From NCBI GenBank assembly GCA_017504965.1, contig JAFVQD010000006.1, forward strand, positions 248,001 through 312,000: 64,000 nucleotides of DNA, in the 5' to 3' direction. The translations under genes were made by a program, and so were the position numbers. Shown in pieces: positions 25,601 through 33,638 of this stretch. How positions within the stretch are numbered: position 1 is the first letter of the stretch; every line of letters starts with the position of its first letter. The stretch is from Bacteroidales bacterium. GTDB taxonomy: Bacteria; Bacteroidota; Bacteroidia; Bacteroidales; UBA932. The notes below the pieces were generated by a model, which worked only from the letters and a program-made list of their open reading frames with translations, was not told where the DNA came from and did no database searches.

Positions 25601-27703
25601 AGTGTGAATTATCTTGAGGATATGAATGTATGGGGCGAATATTATCACGGCCACAACTTTATCTATGATGGGACAAATACCGCCTGGTATCCTGAGGGGA
25701 CATCATATAACGGGTACTACCCTGAATCAGGAATACTATGGTCATCAACCAAATTAGGCAACGCTCAACTGATGGTAATGTCTTTTGGCTTGGATTGGTT
25801 AGATATTCAGAATGGCACTCCAGCTACATCTCAAACTCACAATATACGCTGCATCTATGATCAGGAGTATGTAGATATAACTCTCCCTACCGTCACAATC
25901 GACAGAATCTCTGATGTAGGTTACGATTCAGCTACCGCATTTGCGACTCTGCATGGCCAAGGATCTTCTGATGTCACATCAATGGGATTTGTATGGAGCA
26001 CATCACACTATCCTACCCTTGAGACCGGAAATAATGTGGAACTGATCCCTGTCATAGGTGAATACAGTGCCCCTGTCACCTCTCTCACAGGATTTGTAAC
26101 ATACTACATTAGAGCCTATGCCACAAATGCATATGGAACAGCGTACAGCGATGAGCTCTCATTCACCACTGAATTTAACGGCATTATTCAAGACCTTAGT
26201 GCCTCAGGTACATCAAACTGCTACATCGTACCACCTGTAGCAGACCACTATTCGATCAATGCATCCGTTATAGGTAACGGCTCAGACGGCATTATCTATG
26301 ACTCTAACTTCCACACCGAAGATGTGAATATAAATCCGGCATCCGTAAAAGTATTATGGGCACAAGGATATGACAATTATTACAGCACATCACCTGTAGA
26401 GGATATGATTTCTTTCATCGAACTGAACAAAGAGAACAACTCTATCCATTTTGTCCCAACGGGAAAGGAGGGTAATGTTCTGATCGCAGCTATTGACGAA
26501 AATGATGTCATTCTCTGGAGCTGGCACTTGTGGATAACAGACCAGCCGGAAGAAGAGCTGTACATAAACCACGAAGGGCGGATGTACTACGTACTTGATA
26601 GAAATGTCGGAGCGACACGTGCGGACAGAGGTACAGATGAACAGTGGAGAGAAGCAGTGGGAATGCACTACCAGTGGGGTAGAAAGGATCCGTTCACAAA
26701 TGGATATCAGACTGCAAATAGCCAACTCACAATGAGCAGATCCATCCAGCATCCTACCAGAATGCCTGTAACCTCGCAATGGATGGAGACAGCCATACCA
26801 CAGGCCTGGGATGAGACTACCAAGACCATTTACGACCCCTGTCCTGCAGGATATAAGATTATCCCTTTAGATGCCTGGACAGGATTCTCTACCAAAGGTA
26901 TGGACAGATGGAGCGGAAATGTAAATTATGACTATTACAATGTAAGGGGCAATTATAACAATGGTTGGGATTTCGTGACCAACGGGGACAATACCACCTA
27001 TTATCCCGCTACAGGTTTCGGCTACCACGAAATATATGCACCCCCTACCACTGGTTACTACTGGTCTGCCACCGGTGATGGTTATAACGGATACGGTCTG
27101 CATTTCTATTATGAAGATGGATTCAGCACTTCACTGACAATATTTAGTGAAGGATCTGGATATGTCAGGTCTGTACGCTGCGTGACAGACGAATCATACC
27201 ACAATTCTGCGCTCCCATCTGTAAACACGATAAGTGCGGAAGAGGCTGGAAGCAATTCTGTAACAGCAACGGCCGAAGTGGTATCAGAAGGCATCAATTC
27301 TGTAATCGACAGAGGCTTTGTATGGGGCAAGTATGAGAACCCCACTCTTGACAACTCATATCAGTCTGTATACACAGAAGGGTCATACATAGGAACATAC
27401 AGTTCCACTATCAATGGGCTTGAACCATTTACCGAATATTATGTAAAATCATTTGTAATCACCGATAAAGAGACCAAGTACTCTTCTGCAAAAAGATTTA
27501 CTACACTGTTTGACGGAAACTGCACAGACTTGAGCTCTGAAGGGACAGCGAACTGCTATATCATATCCAAGTCCGATACATATAAGATAAAAGCACTCCG
27601 GGGAAACACCCAGGAGTACATCACAGGCATCGATGATGTAGAGATTCTCTGGGAAAGTTTTGGTACCCTCTGGCAGGATTACTGGACCACGAAGGCAATA
27701 TAA
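22619..27703 (+). CDS. Giant surface lipoprotein with BACON-like, leucine-rich, Fn3-like and FISUMP modules
   Basis: 1694 residues. Lipoprotein signal with lipobox LSKC (Cys24). Residues about 40-120 resemble a BACON domain. Two blocks follow, each an internalin-like leucine-rich region (23386-23680, e.g. NLTNLNLSHNRISDI; 24180-24600, e.g. LRTLNIARNKISDLTPL) plus an Fn3-like domain. Two complete FISUMP (Fib_succ_major) modules come next, each with VLDRN[LV]GATRADRG, YQWGRKDPF and TIYDPCP. A third is broken: its first part ends at WTTKAI by frameshift and its last part is found at 27661-27858. Such lipoproteins sit on the cell surface and bind proteins or glycans. The start at 22619 is preceded by AAAGGAG. 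Confidence 0.85.
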   Translation: MKRFFKISTLAFVALAAILTLSKCKVDEGGIYGAFPYMNVPFSDTLISKLEQTIYIPVETNRSITANVTDSTWVKATIDGKSIVLIVQPNNLESTRSTTIEVKTINSTVSATITLTQDASGEITIEGDLILTTPDEVENNTYTRATQSLIVGNVISNTAASASAAIKASQTPKTASLDGNITVTFDNKILKVAPSDISDRQSGILSENIHTIGSKSAAYINTKVSTFPYKLVYNNELETFFFVACELKGLPSSDSLKKLNLKEIHLGHNQLEDISSIKGLENLTNLNLSHNRISDIASLKENPNIEELVLDYNPISDIDPLTEMQNLKRLSLKGLPILGTQYEIISEKLPEGCITDTTDIKEEESPLARICEPQGEVHDASSITLTAKVEHKGDGEITTPGYYWGTSRKLSEMSFVTGIYNETDSTITASIQDINTTDQIYFFRACAQNSAGKSYSKIGRYGEKVTDGDYFIYNENDFKALYDQTITKINGSVYIGNMVNEPGDGTISTTREPRLHFDHSTINSLDYLRNVDYIDGGLYLINTDVKEISIISDIEHISTLHLEGNKIENIPDLTNIMGLRTLNIARNKISDLTPLFNLTELDTLILGNSQYPYTETNNIGVLTGLETLTNLKYLDLSGLPLHQWQVTELRKNMPGCEIFFTPGNRASFLPIVTSETADISDEKIIIRGALRYKGEGEIIEYGFYWGKDKNNLSRVTAGTDNIESGTIFSYEISVSDDDVYYYQPYAVNTYGETKSEDFREFSLSFTNLSERGTSNSYIVSNAGRYTFNGGVIGNGSFGIIDTANFHTSNVEIYPTSAELLWESKEGMITDVNFIHENSEIRFVTDGTEGNAVIAAKDANGTILWSWHIWITDKPEEHNYINYNKQSFRVLDRNLGATRADRGAGNEWEESRGLAYQWGRKDPFEWYKCESVDRTLTIQESIENPTLVPENHYTWTPEQNYELWNDQIKTIYDPCPVGYRVAVQGVWSGFSKTGKSVNYLEDMNVWGEYYHGHNFIYDGTNTAWYPEGTSYNGYYPESGILWSSTKLGNAQLMVMSFGLDWLDIQNGTPATSQTHNIRCIYDQEYVDITLPTVTIDRISDVGYDSATAFATLHGQGSSDVTSMGFVWSTSHYPTLETGNNVELIPVIGEYSAPVTSLTGFVTYYIRAYATNAYGTAYSDELSFTTEFNGIIQDLSASGTSNCYIVPPVADHYSINASVIGNGSDGIIYDSNFHTEDVNINPASVKVLWAQGYDNYYSTSPVEDMISFIELNKENNSIHFVPTGKEGNVLIAAIDENDVILWSWHLWITDQPEEELYINHEGRMYYVLDRNVGATRADRGTDEQWREAVGMHYQWGRKDPFTNGYQTANSQLTMSRSIQHPTRMPVTSQWMETAIPQAWDETTKTIYDPCPAGYKIIPLDAWTGFSTKGMDRWSGNVNYDYYNVRGNYNNGWDFVTNGDNTTYYPATGFGYHEIYAPPTTGYYWSATGDGYNGYGLHFYYEDGFSTSLTIFSEGSGYVRSVRCVTDESYHNSALPSVNTISAEEAGSNSVTATAEVVSEGINSVIDRGFVWGKYENPTLDNSYQSVYTEGSYIGTYSSTINGLEPFTEYYVKSFVITDKETKYSSAKRFTTLFDGNCTDLSSEGTANCYIISKSDTYKIKALRGNTQEYITGIDDVEILWESFGTLWQDYWTTKAI

Positions 27704-27858
27704 TCCAGGTTACACACAATGGTGAAATATGGGGTTGCGCCCCTGACTCTGACTCAAGCGGATTTGGATTCGGCTATTTCAGAGATGGCTCATACAATTC
27801 CATACACTCTACACCAAGAGTTCACGGTCTAAGTGTCCGCTGCCAGAAGATTCAGTAA
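27640..27858 (+). pseudogene. Out-of-frame remnant of the third FISUMP module
   Basis: From 27661 a different frame reads WYPLAGLLDHEGNIIQVTHN, then GFGFGYFRDGS and ends HGLSVRCQKIQ before TAA at 27856. The pattern W/YYP[AL][AT]G, Y-F-x-D-G and SVRC is the C-terminus of a FISUMP domain, as in the two upstream copies (YYPATGFG; VRSVRCV). The central part, including the RNLGATRADRG and DPCP segments, is missing. A deletion of roughly 200 codons, with its junction around 27650-27662, thus fused the start and end of the module and shifted the frame. Confidence 0.75.
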
Positions 27859-27866
27859 ATATTTTT

Positions 27867-29270
27867 TTAGAATTTTTCTATTATCTCTTTCACCTTCGCC
27901 ACCTTCTCGTCAAGAAGCTCCTTGGAGGTCGCTTCGCAGAGGAAGCGGAGGTAAGGCTCTGTATTGGAAGGGCGGATATTGTACCACCAGTCGGGAAACT
28001 CTTCTCGGTAGCCGTCAAAGTCCATCGAGAGTGTAGGGGTCTCCTGTGAACGGAAGTAGTCTCTAACTCTATCCATAGCCCCTTTCTTGTCCTCTATCTT
28101 GAAGTTGATCTCACCTGAGTTCTGGTATTTCTCTATCTGTGAGATGAGGAACGAGAATGATGCCCCCCTCTTCTTCATCTGTGCCACAATATCAAGTACG
28201 ATGAGGGAAGCCATAATACCGCTGTCAGAGTAGAAGAAATCCTTGAAGTAGTAGTGACCTGCAAGCTCACCACCGAACAGACCGTCAAACTCCCTCAGTT
28301 TGGGTGCGGCAAATGCCCTCCCCACTCTCCAGGTGCGGATCTCTCCACCCATCGGTGCAAGATACTCCCCTACCGCTTTCGAGCTTCTGATATCCTGGAT
28401 CACCCCGGCTTTAAGTTTTGGGGTCTCCATCAGGACTTTTCTCCTCTCCTTTACCGCCTCCGATGAACCGATAGCCTCGAGGAAGAAGTGCCCAAGGAGG
28501 GCAATGATCAGGTCGGGAGAGACAAATCTCGAGTTCTCGTCCACAAACATCACCCTGTCTGCATCCCCATCATAGATGACACCTATATCACATTTTTTCT
28601 CTGCCACCAGACGGCGAAGATCTTCGGTATTCTCAGGGATAAGGGGGTTGGCCTCGTGATTGGGGAATGTCCCGTCGAGCTCATCAAAGATATAATGGAG
28701 TCTCTCAGACGCCTCTCCGAGGAGATCTTTGACCAATAGTCCAGCCATACCGTTCGATATATCGACCCCGATATTCAGGTTTGAGTAGTCACCCAGGTAT
28801 CTCTTCTGGAACTCCAGATATTCACCCTTTATATCGAATTCCACCACTTTCCCTTTGACGGCAGCAGGCTCGCACCCCCTCCCCTCACGGATCCACCCTT
28901 CGATGGTCCCGAGTCCGGTATCATACCCTACGGGCAATGCATTCTCACGAGAGACCTTGAGTCCGTTATATTCGCGTGGGTTGTGGGATGCAGTGATCTG
29001 CACCGAAGCCTTGAACCCTTTGGCTGCTGTACCCCAATATATCATCGGGGTGGTCGCCAGTCCGGCATCATAGACATCTGCCCCTGCATCGGTGATACCC
29101 CTGAGGAGATATTCGTGAATCTCGGGCGAAGACTCCCTCACATCACGCCCTACGAGGACCCTGTCTGCCCCGAGAAGTCCGGGGAGAAAATACCCCACTT
29201 TATATACTGTCTCCTTATCAAAATCGTGATTGTAGACACCTCTGATGTCGTATGCGTGAAATGCTCCCAT
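27867..29270 (-). CDS. Phosphomannomutase/phosphoglucomutase (alpha-D-phosphohexomutase)
   Basis: 467 residues. Interconverts hexose 1- and 6-phosphates for nucleotide-sugar synthesis. The phosphoserine loop is TASHNPREYNG, the metal site is DGDADR, the sugar-specificity loop is GGELAGHYYF and the phosphate-binding C-terminal loop is RPSNTEPYLR. These fit the ManB/AlgC type rather than GlmM. The ATG at 29270 is preferred over the GTG at 29279. Ten bases downstream of def in the ruvX-def-mutase run. Confidence 0.93.
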   Translation of the reverse strand: MGAFHAYDIRGVYNHDFDKETVYKVGYFLPGLLGADRVLVGRDVRESSPEIHEYLLRGITDAGADVYDAGLATTPMIYWGTAAKGFKASVQITASHNPREYNGLKVSRENALPVGYDTGLGTIEGWIREGRGCEPAAVKGKVVEFDIKGEYLEFQKRYLGDYSNLNIGVDISNGMAGLLVKDLLGEASERLHYIFDELDGTFPNHEANPLIPENTEDLRRLVAEKKCDIGVIYDGDADRVMFVDENSRFVSPDLIIALLGHFFLEAIGSSEAVKERRKVLMETPKLKAGVIQDIRSSKAVGEYLAPMGGEIRTWRVGRAFAAPKLREFDGLFGGELAGHYYFKDFFYSDSGIMASLIVLDIVAQMKKRGASFSFLISQIEKYQNSGEINFKIEDKKGAMDRVRDYFRSQETPTLSMDFDGYREEFPDWWYNIRPSNTEPYLRFLCEATSKELLDEKVAKVKEIIEKF

Positions 29271-29279
29271 AATATTCAC

Positions 29280-29849
29280 TTATTTAGCTTTTTCCAATTT
29301 GATTTTATAGTGCGCCCCCACTTTCCCTTTCGAGATATTGTGAAGTTTGCTGCTGATCATCTTCTTGCGGATAGGGGCAGCCTTGTCCACAAACATCACC
29401 CCTTTCAAGTGGTCAAGTTCGTGCTGCACCATCCTCGCAGCGAAGTCATCGAACTCCTCCACCTGCTTCTCGAAATTCCTGTCGTAGAACTCCACTTTTA
29501 TCTTTTTGGGGCGGATGATGTCACAGTTTATATCGGGGATGCTCAGACACCCTTCGCTGTATGTGGATGTCTCTTCGCTCTCCTCCAACACCACAGGATT
29601 TATCATTACCCTGAAGAACTCTTTAAGATATGGGTATGAGTCGGCGATATCTCTTCCGTCCACCATCACACACTGGATATCTTTTCCCACCTGAGGTGCT
29701 GCCAGACCTACCCCATCAGCATTTTTCATCGTTTCGAACATATCGTCTATAAACTTGCCGAAGGCCTCTCTGTCGACACTCTCTATATCAACTTCCTTAG
29801 ATTTGGCTCTCAACACATCAGAGCCGTATACATAAATCGGTAAAATCAT
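29280..29849 (-). CDS. def: Peptide deformylase
   Basis: 189 residues from ATG 29849 (MILPIYVYGSDVLR). Removes the formyl group from nascent proteins. Motifs 1-3 are intact: GVGLAAPQVG, EGCLSIP and HELDH, giving the Cys and two His metal ligands and the catalytic Glu. The longer frame from 29903 would overlap ruvX and adds no family-like residues. It lies ten bases after ruvX. Confidence 0.96.
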   Translation of the reverse strand: MILPIYVYGSDVLRAKSKEVDIESVDREAFGKFIDDMFETMKNADGVGLAAPQVGKDIQCVMVDGRDIADSYPYLKEFFRVMINPVVLEESEETSTYSEGCLSIPDINCDIIRPKKIKVEFYDRNFEKQVEEFDDFAARMVQHELDHLKGVMFVDKAAPIRKKMISSKLHNISKGKVGAHYKIKLEKAK

Positions 29850-29859
29850 ATCTTTTATA

Positions 29860-30273
29860 CTATTTCTTTCTGTCCATAAATGTCTGCAATATGAGTGCCG
29901 CACTCACTTTGTCCACAGCCGCTTTATCCCTTCTGTCCATCTTTTTCACCCCGCTGTCTATCAGCGACTGGAATGCCAGCACAGAGGTGAACCTCTCATC
30001 CTCGAGGATGACCGGTATCTGCGGAAATGCCTTTTTCAGCTGTTTGAGAAATCCGTCCACATACTGCGCCGCCTCCGATGGTCTGTTGTCCATATTTACA
30101 GGATATCCCACCACAAACTTCTCCACCTCCTCTTTAGAGGTGTAAGTTTTAAGGTAATTAATTATATTTGCAGTCGGAACGGTCTCCAATGGTGAGGCAA
30201 AAATCATCAGAGGATCGCTCACTGCGACTCCCACACGCTTTTTGCCATAATCTATCCCTATAATCCGTTTCAT
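29860..30273 (-). CDS. ruvX: Putative pre-16S rRNA nuclease / Holliday junction resolvase-like YqgF
   Basis: 137 residues, full length. RNase H-like fold with GIDYGKKRVGVAVSD at the N-terminus, EDERFTS in the middle and DKVSAALILQTF at the end, which supply the acidic active-site residues. The family has been linked to 16S rRNA 5' maturation and to resolvase activity. First gene of the ruvX-def-mutase run; its ATG lies only four bases after a TAAATTTG promoter box. Confidence 0.93.
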   Translation of the reverse strand: MKRIIGIDYGKKRVGVAVSDPLMIFASPLETVPTANIINYLKTYTSKEEVEKFVVGYPVNMDNRPSEAAQYVDGFLKQLKKAFPQIPVILEDERFTSVLAFQSLIDSGVKKMDRRDKAAVDKVSAALILQTFMDRKK

Positions 30274-30277
30274 AATG

Positions 30278-30285
30278 CAAATTTA
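30278..30285 (-). promoter_or_regulatory. -7 promoter element of ruvX, next to the start codon
   Basis: TAAATTTG on the minus strand. Only CATT separates it from the ruvX ATG at 30273, so the transcript would be leaderless or nearly so. Confidence 0.5.
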
Positions 30286-30293
30286 ACATTTTA

Positions 30294-31139
30294 ATGAAAA
30301 AGAAGAAGCTTACCACAAGATATCGTTTCTCTATCGTAGAGGATACCACCCATAAAGTCCGCTTCCAGTTTAAAGCGAGCAGGCTTAGTGCCATCCTGGG
30401 TGCAATTATAGCGACTCTGCTGATCCTGGGCATCCTGATGACCATTATCGCCTACACCCCTCTCAAACGTCTGATCCCCGGGTATCCATCCCCAGAGACC
30501 CGCAGGGTGGCGATCCAGAATGCTGCGAAGATAGAGAAGATGGAGAAACAGCTGATTATCTGGTCTGTGCAGATGGAGAACATCCAGCGGATCTACCGCG
30601 GGGAGAAGCCTATGGACATCGACAGTCTCCTCAGGGACAGCACCATTTTCCATAAGGTTTCGATCTCCGACATCACCTCCAGGGAGGACTCCCTGCTCAA
30701 AGAGCAATTCCTCAAACAGGAGGAGTTCGACATCTCATCCATCCGCAGTGCCAAGATCGAGCAGATCGAGGGGCTGCTCTTCTTCCCCCCTATCAAAGGG
30801 GTGATAACCGAAGGGTACAACCCCGCCATCGGGCACCCATTCGTCGATGTTGCTGCACCCAACAACTCCTCTGTTTTTGCAGTCCTTGACGGCACCATAA
30901 TCTCTGCAGGGTGGAGCGATGAGACCGGCTATACCATTCAGATCCAGCACTCAAACGACCTGGTATCCACATACAAACATAACAACAAACTTCTGAAAAA
31001 GACAGGGGACAAGGTCACTGCAGGTACCCCGATAGCTCTGGTGGGAGACACCGGGACCCTGAGTACAGGGCCTCACCTCCATTTCGAACTTTGGCACAAA
31101 GGTGAGCCTGTCGACCCCACTGTATATATCAATTTTTAA
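30294..31139 (+). CDS. M23-family (LytM-like) peptidoglycan endopeptidase, membrane anchored
   Basis: 281 residues. A transmembrane segment at about 33-53 is followed by a coiled region and a C-terminal M23 domain (about 160-281). Zinc ligands of LytM enzymes are visible: H and D in GHPFVDVAA, and the HxH pair in GPHLHFELW; a further His in TYKHN fits the catalytic position. Likely cleaves peptidoglycan cross-links in the periplasm. First gene of the run M23-dxr-rseP-DUF4837; ten bases separate it from dxr. Confidence 0.92.
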   Translation: MKKKKLTTRYRFSIVEDTTHKVRFQFKASRLSAILGAIIATLLILGILMTIIAYTPLKRLIPGYPSPETRRVAIQNAAKIEKMEKQLIIWSVQMENIQRIYRGEKPMDIDSLLRDSTIFHKVSISDITSREDSLLKEQFLKQEEFDISSIRSAKIEQIEGLLFFPPIKGVITEGYNPAIGHPFVDVAAPNNSSVFAVLDGTIISAGWSDETGYTIQIQHSNDLVSTYKHNNKLLKKTGDKVTAGTPIALVGDTGTLSTGPHLHFELWHKGEPVDPTVYINF

Positions 31140-31148
31140 CATTTCCCT

Positions 31149-32300
31149 ATGAAAAGAAGAGTAGCAATTCTTGGCTCCACCGGCTCTATCGGGACTCAGG
31201 CTCTCGATGTTATAAGCCAGCACCCCGACCTGTTCGAAGTGGAGCTGCTGACTGCAAACAATTCTAAGGATCTCCTCATAGAGCAGGCCATCAGGTTCAA
31301 TGCAAACACTGTGGTCATCAGCAACAAGGAGATGTACCGTGAGGTCTCTGAGGCCCTCAATCCCCATATGGTAAAAGTCTTTGCAGGGAACGAATCGATA
31401 GCGGATATTCTCGAGAACAGCACCAATATCGACATAGTGGTAGCCTCGATGGTGGGATTCAGCGGACTCAAACCGACACTTGCAGCGATCCGCTCTGGGA
31501 AGACCATTGCGTTAGCGAACAAGGAGACACTGGTGGCAGCAGGTGAGATAGTTACGGCACAGGCCCGCAAACACAACAGCTTCATAGTACCGGTAGATTC
31601 CGAGCACTCTGCCATATTCCAGTCCCTTCAGGGGGAGAGGGCTGCCATCGAGAAGATCCTCCTCACAGCATCCGGAGGCCCATTCCTCGATGCCACCATA
31701 GAGCAGATGGCTGCCGCCACCAAGGAGATTGCACTGAAGCATCCGAGATGGACAATGGGGGCCAAGGTCACTATCGACTCCGCCAGTATGATGAACAAGG
31801 GGCTGGAGATGATCGAGGCGCGCTGGCTCTTCGATGTGAATCCTGACAAGATACAGATGGTGATCCATCCGCAGTCCATCATCCACTCGATGGTGCAGTT
31901 CGAAGATGGTTCGATCATAGGACAGATGGGGGTGCCCGATATGAGGATCCCTATCCAGTATGCCCTTTCATACCCATACAGAATCCCTCTGAATGTGGAG
32001 AGACTTGACCTCTTCAAGATGGGAAGCCTCACCTTCAGAGAGCCCGACAGGGAGAGATTCCCCTGCATAGGGATAGCGTATGAGTCTATCAGAAAGGGTG
32101 GGAATATCCCTTGTATAATGAACGCAGCGAATGAGGTGGCTGTGGCGGCATTCCTTCAGGATAAGATCAGGTTCACACAGATCCCTGAAGTGATAGAAAA
32201 GACCATACAGAGATGTAACTTTATAGCAAGCCCCGACATAGAGGATATTTTCGAATCTGACAAAGAGGGCAGGATATTTGCTAACGAACTGATACGATAA
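31149..32300 (+). CDS. dxr: 1-deoxy-D-xylulose 5-phosphate reductoisomerase
   Basis: 383 residues. Second step of the MEP isoprenoid pathway, using NADPH to make 2-C-methyl-erythritol 4-phosphate. Motifs: GSTGSIGTQALDV nucleotide loop, ANKETLVAAG, VPVDSEHSAIFQ with metal-binding Asp and Glu, and ASGGPF substrate loop. ispF of the same pathway is at 49615-50094. Followed after 14 bases by rseP, a frequent neighbour of dxr in bacteria. Confidence 0.97.
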   Translation: MKRRVAILGSTGSIGTQALDVISQHPDLFEVELLTANNSKDLLIEQAIRFNANTVVISNKEMYREVSEALNPHMVKVFAGNESIADILENSTNIDIVVASMVGFSGLKPTLAAIRSGKTIALANKETLVAAGEIVTAQARKHNSFIVPVDSEHSAIFQSLQGERAAIEKILLTASGGPFLDATIEQMAAATKEIALKHPRWTMGAKVTIDSASMMNKGLEMIEARWLFDVNPDKIQMVIHPQSIIHSMVQFEDGSIIGQMGVPDMRIPIQYALSYPYRIPLNVERLDLFKMGSLTFREPDRERFPCIGIAYESIRKGGNIPCIMNAANEVAVAAFLQDKIRFTQIPEVIEKTIQRCNFIASPDIEDIFESDKEGRIFANELIR

Positions 32301-32314
32301 TATTTGATTGATTT

Positions 32315-33631
32315 ATGGATGTAATAATCAGAATAGTCCAAGTGCTTCTGGCACTTTCGATTTTGGTAGTGGTGCACGAATTCGGACATTTCACATTTGC
32401 TAAGATATTCAAGATCAGGGTGGAAAAATTTTATCTCTTCTTCCCCCCTGCCCTATTCAAGTTCAAACCCAAGAACAGCGACACCGAGTGGGGAATAGGA
32501 TCTATCCCATTGGGAGGCTTCTGCAAGATCTCCGGGATGATAGATGAATCTATGGACAAAGAGGCTATGGCACAGGAGCCGAAGCCCTGGGAATACAGGA
32601 CCAAACCTGCCTGGCAGAGGCTGCTGGTGATCGCCGGCGGTGTGATGTTCAACTTCATCTTCGCTATGCTCCTATACTCTGCCATCCTGTTCACCTGGGG
32701 TGAGGAGTATCTGAAAAATGAGGATGCCGTATATGGTATCCAGACCAATTCCCTCTCTGCCGAGATCGGCTTCCGCGACGGCGACAGGATCATCTCATTC
32801 GATGATGTGGTTCCTGAAAATTTCGCTGAACTGCAAGTGGAGCTGGTACGCTCCCAAGCACGGACAGCCAAGGTCCTCAGAGACGGGGATACTGTCACAA
32901 TAGATATTGACCCGGCATATATACCGGCCATACTCAACACACCAGGGATGTTTATGCTGGCAGCCCCTGTGGCTATCGCAGAGGTCCCCGACACATCTAT
33001 AAACTTCTCTGCCGGACTGCTTCAGGGTGACAGATTTGTGAAGGTGGCTGACCAGGAGATCATATCATTCCAGGCCCTCCAGAGTGCACTCGCTGCCCAT
33101 AAGAATCAGGTGGTCCCTATAGAGTTCAAAAGGGGTGAAGAGTCTGTCACATATCCTCTTCAGGTGGATGGCGACGGGAAGATAGAGGTGGTGCTCCAGA
33201 CAGATATATCCGATTTTGATATCACCAAGAAAGAGTACAGTGCCCTCAACGCCATCCCTGCCGGCATCAAAAAGACCTTCAGCACCATCGGAGACTATAT
33301 AAAGGAGCTGGGGCTCATATTCTCCCCCAAGACTGAGGCCTACAAATCGGTCGGCAGCTTTATAGCGATAGGGAGCATATTCCCTACCGCCTGGAACTGG
33401 GAGGCCTTCTGGAATATCGTGGCACTCCTCTCTGTGATGCTGGCTGTAATCAACCTGCTCCCTATCCCCGCTCTGGATGGAGGACACATCATATTCACCC
33501 TGTACGAGATGATTACAGGGCGCAAACCTTCAGACAAATTTATGGAGTATGCACAGATGGTGGGTATGATCTTCCTCCTTCTGATTATGTTCCTCGCCTT
33601 CGGCAATGATATATTGAGACTATTTAGATAA
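32315..33631 (+). CDS. rseP: RIP metalloprotease RseP (site-2 protease)
   Basis: 438 residues. Intramembrane zinc protease with HEFGH in the first helix (about residue 22) and LLPIPALDGGH near the C-terminus giving the third zinc ligand. At least one PDZ-like domain lies between. It cuts membrane-bound anti-sigma factors and signal peptide remnants. In Bacteroidetes, anti-sigma factors of ECF systems are plausible substrates. It lies between dxr and a DUF4837 lipoprotein. Confidence 0.95.
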   Translation: MDVIIRIVQVLLALSILVVVHEFGHFTFAKIFKIRVEKFYLFFPPALFKFKPKNSDTEWGIGSIPLGGFCKISGMIDESMDKEAMAQEPKPWEYRTKPAWQRLLVIAGGVMFNFIFAMLLYSAILFTWGEEYLKNEDAVYGIQTNSLSAEIGFRDGDRIISFDDVVPENFAELQVELVRSQARTAKVLRDGDTVTIDIDPAYIPAILNTPGMFMLAAPVAIAEVPDTSINFSAGLLQGDRFVKVADQEIISFQALQSALAAHKNQVVPIEFKRGEESVTYPLQVDGDGKIEVVLQTDISDFDITKKEYSALNAIPAGIKKTFSTIGDYIKELGLIFSPKTEAYKSVGSFIAIGSIFPTAWNWEAFWNIVALLSVMLAVINLLPIPALDGGHIIFTLYEMITGRKPSDKFMEYAQMVGMIFLLLIMFLAFGNDILRLFR

Positions 33632-33638
33632 ACTGCAT

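Noticed and set aside
24180-27700. Possible CRISPR-like or tandem DNA repeat in the giant lipoprotein gene
   Set aside because: The repeats are protein modules of some 330-430 residues with diverged DNA, not a short repeat-spacer array.
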